From Bacteroidota bacterium (lineage in GTDB: Bacteria; Bacteroidota; Bacteroidia; Chitinophagales; Chitinophagaceae): DNA of 20,106 nucleotides. The translations under genes and the position numbers were made by a program. Shown one piece after another: positions 1 to 6,292 of the stretch (position 1 is its first letter; the number at the start of each line of letters is the position of its first letter). The notes beneath the pieces were generated by a model, which was not told where the DNA came from, made no database searches, and saw only the letters and a list, made by a program, of their open reading frames with translations. The stretch spans positions 1-20,106 of the forward strand of contig JAEZDR010000149.1 of the NCBI GenBank assembly GCA_023433265.1, in the 5' to 3' direction.

Positions 1-273
1 GTCTTCCTGTATATAGCATAGTCCATCGTCCGAAACCCCAATGATGCGGGGTACAGGTAATTCTTTTTCGTTGAAATGCTTTGAGAAACGAATGAACGTT
101 TCGTTTTCTTTTTTGTTTTCGTTGTAAGTGGCTATTAAGGATTGGGAAGCAGAGTAGAGTCTAAAATATATCCTGTCACTGCCACTTTGAGGTAGTTTCT
201 CTATTCGCGCCAGCGCCTCATCTGACAGTTTTGAAAACAATTGTTTTACCAGTCCGGTCACTTCACTTTCCAT
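1..273 (-). CDS. APH/AmgK-like phosphotransferase, N-terminal part (cut by left edge)
   Basis: The reading frame opens at the ATG at 273-271 and stays open to base 1, giving 91 residues; the rest lies outside the window. The segment resembles the N-lobe of aminoglycoside-phosphotransferase-fold sugar kinases. A glycine/serine nucleotide loop followed by an aromatic strand is seen at residues 30-39 (QSGSDRIYFR). A conserved ELPVPRIIGV stretch follows at 71-80, and residues 88-91 (IQED) look like the start of the hinge, usually continued as LGD. In known families this fold includes AmgK, which phosphorylates MurNAc/GlcNAc at the anomeric position in cell-wall recycling; some Bacteroidota versions are said to be joined to or near RapZ-like or nucleotidyltransferase proteins. 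Only the fold is supported here, since the catalytic loop is off-window. The gene starts 51 bases after the HisC-like gene on the same strand and may share its transcript, but has its own TACTTTCG box. Confidence 0.65.
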   Translation of the reverse strand, partial: MESEVTGLVKQLFSKLSDEALARIEKLPQSGSDRIYFRLYSASQSLIATYNENKKENETFIRFSKHFNEKELPVPRIIGVSDDGLCYIQED

Positions 274-278
274 GACAG

Positions 279-286
279 CGAAAGTA
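279..286 (-). promoter_or_regulatory. TAnnTTyG -7-like box before the kinase gene
   Basis: On the minus strand the octamer TACTTTCG lies five bases before the ATG at 273. It matches the Bacteroidota -7 element TAnnTTTG except C for T at position 7. A TTG at 311-309 sits 22 bases upstream as a possible -33 element. If used, transcription would begin at or within a few bases of the start codon. See the finding on the recurring box. Confidence 0.4.
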
Positions 287-324
287 GGCAAAAGCATGAA
301 GGCAACTGCAACCTTCAGTCCTTA

Positions 325-1395
325 CTATAAAGTGGTTTTGTGGTGGTTTCCACTTCTTTGAAAATCAATGAGGGCGTCTACGAGTTTGGTGTTTTCCCCT
401 TCTGTGCCTACTGTTATACGCAAACAATTGTCGCAATATTTGAGCCCATTGAGGTTTTTTACCAATATACCCGATGCTAGCAGATGTTGATATACAGCAG
501 GCCCATCCTTGAATTTAATGCAAAGAAAGTTTGCTTCCGAAGGATATATTTTTTCAATAAATGGCGCCTGTTTCAATATTTCCGCGAGGGCATTTCGCAT
601 TGCTACAAGTTCTTTAATCATATCGTTAACCTGCCCGGGTTCAGAAGTAGCCTTTTCAGCAAGCTCAAGAACAGGGGTGCTTAGCTCAACCGGATTAAGT
701 ATTGCAAGCGCTTTTAAAATAGCGGGGTGGGCAAACACTGCAGCCACCCTCAAACCTGCAAGGCCCCAGGCAATACTGAACGACTGCAGTATAACCAGGT
801 TTTGATACTCCTGCAATTCTTGCAGAAACGATTTGCTTCTGGCAAAATTGATATAGGCTTCGTCTATTACCACAAGCCCTTTGAAGTTATTTAAGACAAC
901 TTCAATATCTTCTCTTTGAAGAATGTTCCCTGTGGGATTATTAGGTGAACAAAGCCAAAGGATTCTGGAATTATCGTCAGTGATATTTTCAAGGTGTACC
1001 AGGGATAGTTGATAGTTCTCATCTAACGGCGCTTCTTTTACTTTAATATTCCTGGAAGCAGCACTTTTAATAAACAATGGTGAAACAGGAGGACATATTA
1101 TCACGTGATGATCTGCCCCACCACAGAAAACTGAGTGCAGCAGGTCGATCGCATGTGCTGTACCGTTTGTAAGCATCACATTATCCGGTTCTACTTTTTT
1201 TATTTCAGCCACAGACTGAACCAGCCGGTGCTGTTGTTGCATATCAGGGTAACGGTTATACCATTTAATAAGAGGAGAGCCTAGTGGATTTTCATTCAAA
1301 TGCAAACGTAGCCCTTCGGCACTTGCTGCGTCTTGTAGGGGCACAGGAGGCGCCTGCATTAAATGGGCAGGTATAAAGCTGTTGATATCAAACAT
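325..1395 (-). CDS. HisC-like class I/II aminotransferase homologue lacking the PLP lysine
   Basis: A 356-residue protein of histidinol-phosphate aminotransferase (HisC) family length and fold. Family landmarks seen: LHLNENPLGSP (31-41), LTNGTAHAI (75-83), CSPNNPTGN (149-157), VVIDEAY (175-181; D178 and Y181 would contact the PLP ring), the GLAGLR phosphate-binding segment (211-216) and C-terminal LRITVG with the substrate carboxylate arginine at 326. The segment that should read S-K-A-[FW]-G reads S-I-A-W-G: residue 208 is Ile (ATT, minus strand 774-772) where the Schiff-base lysine belongs. The usual DEA after NGS is AHA, and the PTYxMY tyrosine motif is PVSPLF (103-108). Transamination by the normal mechanism should therefore be impossible; it may bind ligand only, or catalyse something else. 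The frame is intact with no stops, so it looks maintained rather than decayed. It lies alone, not in a his operon, and precedes the APH-like kinase. Confidence 0.85.
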   Translation of the reverse strand: MFDINSFIPAHLMQAPPVPLQDAASAEGLRLHLNENPLGSPLIKWYNRYPDMQQQHRLVQSVAEIKKVEPDNVMLTNGTAHAIDLLHSVFCGGADHHVIICPPVSPLFIKSAASRNIKVKEAPLDENYQLSLVHLENITDDNSRILWLCSPNNPTGNILQREDIEVVLNNFKGLVVIDEAYINFARSKSFLQELQEYQNLVILQSFSIAWGLAGLRVAAVFAHPAILKALAILNPVELSTPVLELAEKATSEPGQVNDMIKELVAMRNALAEILKQAPFIEKIYPSEANFLCIKFKDGPAVYQHLLASGILVKNLNGLKYCDNCLRITVGTEGENTKLVDALIDFQRSGNHHKTTL

Positions 1396-1525
1396 CAGTG
1401 AATTTTTGATGGCTGCAATGCGTTAAGCAGGTTACAAAGCAAGGCAAAAAATGTAAAAGATGAGGGTTATCGGGCCTTGTTATTGGTATTAGCAGATTCT
1501 TGGCAAAAAGCTAAGAGGGAAACTC

Positions 1526-1533
1526 TAATTTTA
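1526..1533 (+). promoter_or_regulatory. Possible -7 box before the secreted-protein gene
   Basis: TAATTTTA matches TAnnTTTG except for the last base and lies five bases before the ATG at 1539. A TTG at 1500-1502 is 23 bases upstream, slightly longer than the usual 19-21 base spacing. The region is AT-rich, so chance is possible. Confidence 0.25.
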
Positions 1534-1538
1534 AATAA

Positions 1539-1961
1539 ATGAAACAGTTGCTGGTGCTTGCTTGCATGTTTGCAGGCAGTTTGTTTTTAAAGTTGAATGC
1601 GCAGGAGATAGATGGCATCTATTTCAACCTGTATGTGGACAGCTTGCGCAAAGGCGACTACAATTATATAAACGTAGATGGCAAGTTGAAGGATGGCCGG
1701 TTTATTCCTCTCGACTCTTCACAGGTGGTTTTACGTTCCACAGCTGGAAAATGGGTAGGCAACAGCCTGGTGATAGATTCGTTCCAGACGGCAGATTCTG
1801 TGGTTATTCATGCATCGCTAAAGGAAAACCCTGCTGTAAGTAAAACAGTAACGGTTTACATAAAGAAAGTTCAGGAATTACATCAACTACCTACCACCGA
1901 AGAATTGCTTGAAAGATGGAGGAAGGAGGAAAAGCAACCACGTCGTAGCAAAAAAGGCTAA
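1539..1961 (+). CDS. Small secreted protein of unknown function, possible Ig-like fold
   Basis: A 140-residue protein not recognised as a named family. Residues 1-21 form a signal peptide (Lys-Gln, hydrophobic core, ending LNAQ before E22), so export to the periplasm or beyond is likely. The mature part has a strand-rich pattern: a GKLKDGRFIPLDSSQV stretch, a GKWVGNSLVI strand pair, then VVIHASL and KTVTVYIKK. This is reminiscent of bacterial Ig-like domains, which is inference from pattern only. The C-terminus is highly charged and basic (ERWRKEEKQPRRSKKG), probably a disordered tail. Its TAA stop interleaves with the stop of the convergent response regulator (shared CTAA at 1958-1961). A TAATTTTA box lies five bases before the ATG. 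Confidence 0.75.
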   Translation: MKQLLVLACMFAGSLFLKLNAQEIDGIYFNLYVDSLRKGDYNYINVDGKLKDGRFIPLDSSQVVLRSTAGKWVGNSLVIDSFQTADSVVIHASLKENPAVSKTVTVYIKKVQELHQLPTTEELLERWRKEEKQPRRSKKG

Positions 1962-2359
1962 GCTTTTGCTTCGGTAATGCGCTGAAGGTGCTCCTTAGTA
2001 AGAGGTTTACTAATAAAGCTTTCTACTGCGGAATAGGCCTGTGCTTTTTTAAAGTCCTCAGGATCTACTGTTGACGATAAAATAAATATTCTGGGAACTG
2101 AACGCATGTCATCTTTAATTTTCTCAAAGTTTTCCAGGAATTCCCAGCCGTTCATAATAGGCATATTAATATCAAGGAAAATAATCTCAGGAATATCTTG
2201 ATCGGTAGTAATCAATGTTTTAATATGGTTTATAGCGTCTTCTCCATTCGCCAACGATTTAATATGATGAGCAAAATCAATCATCGTAATAATTCGCTCA
2301 CAAACCATGATAGTAATTGGATCGTCTTCAACTAACAATACATTCTGAAACTTTGCCAT
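1958..2359 (-). CDS. Single-domain response regulator (CheY-like receiver)
   Basis: A 133-residue receiver domain with no output domain. The acidic metal-binding pair is at D12/D13 (VEDDP), the phospho-acceptor is D63 in FLDINMPIMNGWEF, the switch Ser/Thr is in ILSSTVD (94-99) and the conserved lysine is K118 in FISKPL. All residues needed for phosphoryl transfer are present. The insertion-bearing loop ITTDQDIPE before the D63 strand and the NGWEF motif resemble the stand-alone receivers common in Bacteroidota, which work with hybrid kinases encoded elsewhere. No histidine kinase is adjacent, so the partner is unknown. Its 3' end interleaves with the convergent secreted-protein gene. It lies downstream of the mutS2-like gene on the same strand with a 109-base gap that contains candidate promoter boxes, so it may be transcribed separately. 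Confidence 0.92.
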   Translation of the reverse strand: MAKFQNVLLVEDDPITIMVCERIITMIDFAHHIKSLANGEDAINHIKTLITTDQDIPEIIFLDINMPIMNGWEFLENFEKIKDDMRSVPRIFILSSTVDPEDFKKAQAYSAVESFISKPLTKEHLQRITEAKA

Positions 2360-2363
2360 TTCT

Positions 2364-2371
2364 CAAATTTC
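2364..2371 (-). promoter_or_regulatory. Possible -7 boxes before the response regulator
   Basis: GAAATTTG lies four bases before the ATG at 2359 and matches TAnnTTTG except at the first base. An alternative is TACTTTTA at 2395-2388 with TTTG at 2416-2413, 17 bases apart, which would give a leader of about 25 bases. The sequence does not decide between them. Confidence 0.25.
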
Positions 2372-2468
2372 CTTGGGGGTTGAGCTATAAAAGTAATGAG
2401 ATTCGCCAATAACAAAAGCACTTTTTCCATTCATAACCCGTCTTCAACAGGTAGCGGAATCAAGGTAC

Positions 2469-4574
2469 CTATTCCTCTTCCTCTTTCTTTTGTACTACAG
2501 AAAGGTCCGTAAGTTGTACGTTTATAGGTATAGCACCTATTTGTACAATCGCCCGTTTGCCTCTAATTTCCTTCAATTCGCCAACCTGGTAATTCTTCTT
2601 TATCTTAACCAGTGAGCCTACTTTTAGCTTGCCTTCTACCTCTACATATTTCTGTGAAATCTTCTTTTCCAATTTGTTGACCACCACAGCTTCCTTCTTT
2701 TTAAATAAAAGGTCCTGAACCTGTTTCATCACATCTTCCTTATCTTCTGCTTTTCTCCACTGGAGAACAATATGTTTCAGTTTCCGCTCTGTTTCTTTCA
2801 GGTACTGCAGCCTTTCTTCGGTTAAGTGGTTTTGTTGTTTTAGTATTTCAACCTGTTGACGGTGGCGCTCCTTGTCCATCACGTGTTCCATTTCTTTCTT
2901 AAGGCGCTCGTTTTCTTTGAAAAGCTTGTTCAGTTCTGCTTTTTCTCTCGTAAGCACCTGCAGGTCCTGCTCGGTACGGTTTAGCAATTTGTCGAGCCTG
3001 AAATGATCCTCATCTACCAGCTTTCTTGCCCTGTTAATTAGATGTTGAGGCAACCCAATCCTCTCTGCAATGGAAAAGGTATAGGAACTTCCAGGCTTGC
3101 CTACTATCAGCTTATATTTTGGCAGCAGGTTTACCTCGTCAAACTGCATGGCCCCATTTAGTATTCCTGCGGTGTGGTTAGCCATCACCTTCAAATTCAA
3201 ATAGTGGGTAGTTACTATTCCGAAAGCCTTACGCCGTGATAACTCTTCGAGTATTACCTCTCCAAAAGCGCCTCCAAGACTGGGATCGCTCCCGCTACCG
3301 AGTTCATCGATGAAGAAAAGAGTTTTACCATTAGCGTTCTCAATAAAATATTTCATGTGCAGCAAATGGCTGCTGTAAGTGCTTAATTCAAATTCAAGGC
3401 TTTGAGTATCACCAATGTGTATAAACAGCTGCCTGAAAATTCCCATGTGGCTCATTGGGCTTACAGGAACTAATAAGCCGCTTTGCACCATCATTTGGTT
3501 TAGGCCGATGGTTTTCATCGTTACCGTTTTACCGCCGGCGTTCGGTCCGCTTATAATTAGAATACGTTTGTTTTCGTTTAGTTGAAGAGTTACCGGAACG
3601 GTTGGTTTACCAGCACGTTTATTATATAGATAGAGAAGCGGGTGGTAAGCATCCACCAACTCAAGCACTGCTTTGTCTGATAAGTCCGGGTAGTTGCCGT
3701 TAACTTCAATTGCAAGCCTTCCTTTTGCTCTTATAAAGTCGTATTCGCCCAGCAGCGTGTGCCATTGCATGAGCAGGTGACTGTAAACGGACAGTTTTGA
3801 GGTTAATTGCCGCAGGATGCGTATTATCTCCTTACGTTCATCCGATTCCAGGCTATACAGTTCGTTGTTAAGTTCAATCGTTTCTTCCGGTTCTATATAA
3901 GCTGTTCGCCGGCTGTCGCTCTCGCCGTGAAGAATACCTTTTACCTGGCGCTTATATTCTGCAAAAACGGCAACAACTCTTCGGCCATTACTAAACGACT
4001 CTTCTATATCTGCTGCATAACCCGACTTGTTTAACCTGGCTACTACCTTCTCAAAAGTGCGGCGTAACTCCATGCGTTTTCGGTAGAGAGCCATACGTAT
4101 GCGCTCCAAATCGGGTGAAGCGGTATCTTTTACATTTCCGTATTCGTCAACAACTTCGTCAATCAGTTCTATGATAACTTTTTCGTAATAGGTGCCTGCT
4201 ATTACCTCCGCAAGCCCCGGATAGGCTTCTTTACGGTCAGTATTAAACCAACGAAACACCCTTTCCATACCCTCTGCAAGGCGCCGTATTTGGATAAACT
4301 GTTCACCCTTCAAGTGGCTGCCGCTGATGCCTAGCAATTTAAGGTCGGCAGCTATGTTAAGAACGTGGTCGTTAGGAAAATTCATGTTCTGTTGCAACAA
4401 CAGTTTATACTCGTGGGATTGTTGCAATTCGGTTTGGATGTACTCTTTTTTGGTGTGTATGCGTAGGTGACCGGCCTTCTCCTTTGCATACTCAGTATTG
4501 CAAAACTGTTTAAGCAGTTCTTTCACTTTCTCAAACTCAAGCTGAACAGGTGCTGACTCCGGGTATAATTTCAT
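2469..4574 (-). CDS. mutS2: MutS2-like ATPase without a C-terminal Smr domain
   Basis: A 701-residue protein aligning in architecture with MutS2: N-terminal core/lever helices (about 1-300), a MutS-type ABC ATPase (about 330-520), a long charged coiled coil (about 520-630) and a short basic beta-rich KOW-like end (about 640-695, VGSLVKIKKNYQVGELKEI). ATPase motifs are intact: Walker A GPNAGGKT (343-350), signature-like ELSTYSSHL (396-404), Walker B FFIDELGSGSDP (420-431) and the TTH switch (455-457). MutS2 family members bind branched DNA or collided ribosomes, and the usual form of about 780 residues ends in a Smr nuclease domain with LDLHG and HGxG motifs. Those motifs are absent here, and the protein ends in a run of Lys and Glu at 2469. 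The 109 bases beyond the stop do not encode a Smr domain in any frame, so this is not a local frameshift. It is divergent from msrA with 76 bases between the start codons. Confidence 0.88.
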   Translation of the reverse strand: MKLYPESAPVQLEFEKVKELLKQFCNTEYAKEKAGHLRIHTKKEYIQTELQQSHEYKLLLQQNMNFPNDHVLNIAADLKLLGISGSHLKGEQFIQIRRLAEGMERVFRWFNTDRKEAYPGLAEVIAGTYYEKVIIELIDEVVDEYGNVKDTASPDLERIRMALYRKRMELRRTFEKVVARLNKSGYAADIEESFSNGRRVVAVFAEYKRQVKGILHGESDSRRTAYIEPEETIELNNELYSLESDERKEIIRILRQLTSKLSVYSHLLMQWHTLLGEYDFIRAKGRLAIEVNGNYPDLSDKAVLELVDAYHPLLYLYNKRAGKPTVPVTLQLNENKRILIISGPNAGGKTVTMKTIGLNQMMVQSGLLVPVSPMSHMGIFRQLFIHIGDTQSLEFELSTYSSHLLHMKYFIENANGKTLFFIDELGSGSDPSLGGAFGEVILEELSRRKAFGIVTTHYLNLKVMANHTAGILNGAMQFDEVNLLPKYKLIVGKPGSSYTFSIAERIGLPQHLINRARKLVDEDHFRLDKLLNRTEQDLQVLTREKAELNKLFKENERLKKEMEHVMDKERHRQQVEILKQQNHLTEERLQYLKETERKLKHIVLQWRKAEDKEDVMKQVQDLLFKKKEAVVVNKLEKKISQKYVEVEGKLKVGSLVKIKKNYQVGELKEIRGKRAIVQIGAIPINVQLTDLSVVQKKEEEE

Positions 4575-4630
4575 CTATAATGCAACAATTTACTATTGAA
4601 AGGACCTTGAATAATCCGCCAATTGTTAAT

Positions 4631-4638
4631 TAACTTGG
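4631..4638 (+). promoter_or_regulatory. Candidate msrA promoter in the mutS2-msrA divergent region
   Basis: TAACTTGG (near TAnnTTTG) has a TTG at 4607-4609 exactly 21 bases upstream, fitting the Bacteroidota -33/-7 layout. It overlaps a perfect 10-bp palindrome GTTAATTAAC at 4625-4634, which could be an operator or simply an AT-rich coincidence. The predicted start site would be near 4643, just before the first candidate ATG of msrA. Confidence 0.35.
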
Positions 4639-4650
4639 CCGCGCAAACAA

Positions 4651-5340
4651 ATGTTTTGTACTTGCATGCTGAACAGCAAAATTACAAGTATGTTGAATTG
4701 GCTGGTAGCAAGCTTTATTACCCTTGTTAGTGTTAGTGGTTGTGCCGAACAAAAACCTCAATTTATGGGATTGCATGAAGATAATTTACCAGTAAATGCT
4801 GAACCTTCACTGGATACAGCAACTTTTGGTGCAGGCTGTTTCTGGTGTGTTGAAACCCTTTTTGAACGTTTGAATGGTGTAGAGAAGGTGATAAGTGGCT
4901 ATAGTGGGGGCCATATTGAAAATCCTAGCTATGAGCAGGTTTGTTCAAAAACCAGCGGCCATGTAGAGGTTGTACAGGTGCATTTTGACAGGAATAAAAT
5001 ATCATTCGATGATTTGCTGGAGGTGTTCTGGAAAACTCATGACCCGACAACTCCTAACAAACAGGGTAATGATGAGGGTCCGCAATACCGTAGCGTTGTT
5101 TTCTTTAACGATGAAGCGCAAAGAAAAACCGCCGAAGAGTACAAAGCGCTGCTAGATAAGAGTGGTGCCTGGGACAGACCTATTGTTACAACTATAGAGC
5201 CTCTGAAAAACTTTTATAAAGCCGAAGCCTACCACCAGGACTATTACAACAATAATACTACCCAACCTTACTGTAGATACGTTATTCAGCCCAAGCTGGA
5301 AAAGTTTGAGAAGGTATTTAGAGATAAACTAAAGCAATAA
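4651..5340 (+). CDS. msrA: Peptide-methionine (S)-S-oxide reductase MsrA, predicted lipoprotein
   Basis: The C-terminal 175 residues are a complete MsrA domain that reduces methionine-S-sulfoxide in proteins. The catalytic motif is GCFWC with C63 nucleophile; SGYSGG (82-87), THDPT (129-133), GPQYRS (143-148) and YHQDY (194-198) are further family motifs, and C208 is a likely resolving cysteine. The N-terminus carries a hydrophobic segment ending in the lipobox VSGC with C31 as the lipidation site, so the enzyme is probably anchored in the periplasm or outer membrane, not cytoplasmic. The start is ambiguous: ATG codons at 4651, 4666 and 4690 are in frame and all keep the signal peptide; 4666 leaves a lysine in the n-region and is a good alternative. 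It is convergent with a response regulator, seven bases apart. No MsrB gene or MsrB fusion is present. Confidence 0.93.
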   Translation: MFCTCMLNSKITSMLNWLVASFITLVSVSGCAEQKPQFMGLHEDNLPVNAEPSLDTATFGAGCFWCVETLFERLNGVEKVISGYSGGHIENPSYEQVCSKTSGHVEVVQVHFDRNKISFDDLLEVFWKTHDPTTPNKQGNDEGPQYRSVVFFNDEAQRKTAEEYKALLDKSGAWDRPIVTTIEPLKNFYKAEAYHQDYYNNNTTQPYCRYVIQPKLEKFEKVFRDKLKQ

Positions 5341-5347
5341 CATCATC

Positions 5348-5698
5348 CTAAGCGGTGTACTTGTGAACCGTGTTAAGTAACTGATGTGTGCTAAATGGTT
5401 TCTCAATGTAATCTGTTGCACCGCAGGTGCCTGCTAGCGATTTGATATCACCGTTAGCTGAAACAAGCAGTATCGGCACATTAACTCCCGCCCTCAATTG
5501 CCTGCATAGCTCGGAACCCCTTATATCGGGCATATTCTCATCAAGTAGAATAAGGTCGAAGGATTGAAGTGGTTGTTTGAGTAAGTCTTCTGCATGAGGG
5601 CTAGCCACAACATCGTACCCGTCACGCCTTAGGATGGTACTAATAAAGTAAAGCAAATCCCTATCATCATCCGCCACAAAAATCTTCTTCGTTTCCAT
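5348..5698 (-). CDS. Single-domain response regulator (CheY-like receiver)
   Basis: A 116-residue receiver domain only. D10/D11 form the acidic pocket (VADDDRD), D53 in LLDENMPD is the phospho-acceptor, S80 in LLVSANG is the switch residue and K100 in YIEKPF is the conserved lysine. It lacks any DNA-binding or enzymatic output domain. It is distinct from the other receiver in the window: shorter, without the loop extension, and with the OmpR-like pattern GATDYIEKPF, which is typical of canonical receivers. No kinase gene is adjacent. The gene ends seven bases from the msrA stop on the opposite strand, with no obvious hairpin between them. Confidence 0.92.
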   Translation of the reverse strand: METKKIFVADDDRDLLYFISTILRRDGYDVVASPHAEDLLKQPLQSFDLILLDENMPDIRGSELCRQLRAGVNVPILLVSANGDIKSLAGTCGATDYIEKPFSTHQLLNTVHKYTA

Positions 5699-5723
5699 GC
5701 CTTGTTTTATTGTTTACACATAG

Positions 5724-5756
5724 ATTATATAGCAGAATATTGTGCCACCGGGCAAA
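5724..5756 (-). promoter_or_regulatory. Candidate promoter of the response regulator
   Basis: On the minus strand TTTG at 5756-5753 is followed after 21 bases by TATATAAT at 5731-5724. The spacing suits a Bacteroidota promoter but the second box fits a generic -10 better than TAnnTTTG. A leader of roughly 20 bases would result. Confidence 0.3.
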
Positions 5757-5879
5757 GAGCAGTGAGAGTTAACAGGGTATTAGAGAACTTGTTAAGAAAG
5801 GAGTAAAAATGCCAGGGAAAGTTTGTGGAATTAGGGGATAACGGGAATGTTGTTTAAAGAATAGCAATCAATTATCGGG

Positions 5880-5887
5880 TAAATTTG
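5880..5887 (+). promoter_or_regulatory. Perfect TAnnTTTG box three bases before the S4 gene
   Basis: TAAATTTG is an exact match to the Bacteroidota -7 consensus and is separated from the ATG at 5891 by only three bases. No TTTG is present at the usual 19-21 base distance; the nearest TTG is 27 bases upstream. If this is the promoter, the mRNA would start at or about the start codon. Confidence 0.45.
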
Positions 5888-5890
5888 TAC

Positions 5891-6292
5891 ATGGCTGAGA
5901 AGAAGGAAAAGCTGAGGATCGATAAATACTTGTGGGCTATCAGGGTGTTTAAAACCAGGAGCCTTGCCGCGGAGGCCTGTGATAAAGGGCGAGTAAAACT
6001 AAAGGGTGATTCGGTGAAAGCCTCAAGAACCGTGAACGTAGGCGACGAGTACGAGATTAAAACGGAAGCCCGCAAGTGGGTGATTAAAGTAACAGGTCTA
6101 TTGCCATCCAGGGTTCAATATAGCGAAGCCATCAACTATTATGTAGACCTTACTCCGGAGCAGGATTTAGAGGTTATGCGTAACCAGGCCGCATCATTTC
6201 ATACAGGGAAAAGATTAAGTAAGATAGGTAGGCCAACTAAGCAACAAAGGAGAGATCTCGACGATTTTATGGGAGGAAATGAAGAAGATTAG
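5891..6292 (+). CDS. hslR: S4-domain RNA-binding protein, Hsp15/RqcP type
   Basis: A 133-residue protein starting MAEKKEKLRIDKYLW. Residues about 8-70 are an S4 domain with the family pattern RIDKYLWAIRVFKTRSLA and the GRVKLKG turn, followed by VNVGDEYEI, and the basic C-terminal tail seen in Hsp15-like proteins (SKIGRPTKQQRRDLDDF). Hsp15 and its relative RqcP bind stalled 50S subunits carrying peptidyl-tRNA and act in ribosome rescue or quality control; the assignment to one or the other is not decided by sequence alone. An in-frame TTG at 5885 would add two residues but lies inside the promoter-like box, so the ATG is preferred. The TAG stop interleaves with that of the convergent esterase gene (shared TTAG at 6289-6292). 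Confidence 0.88.
   Translation: MAEKKEKLRIDKYLWAIRVFKTRSLAAEACDKGRVKLKGDSVKASRTVNVGDEYEIKTEARKWVIKVTGLLPSRVQYSEAINYYVDLTPEQDLEVMRNQAASFHTGKRLSKIGRPTKQQRRDLDDFMGGNEED

Noticed and set aside
772..774. Frameshift hiding the lysine of the HisC-like gene
   Set aside because: The flanking motif residues (S, A, W, G, L, A, G, L, R) are all in frame, so the Ile codon is a true substitution.
2360..2468. Detached Smr domain downstream of mutS2
   Set aside because: Only 109 bases lie before the next gene, with no LDLHG or HGxG motif in any frame.
5770..5849. Two partial resemblances to the I-SceI homing site (TAACAGGGTATT at 5770; TAGGGGATAACGGGAAT at 5832)
   Set aside because: Both differ from the true 18-bp site, no homing endonuclease or intron is present, and AT/G-rich intergenic sequence can give this by chance.
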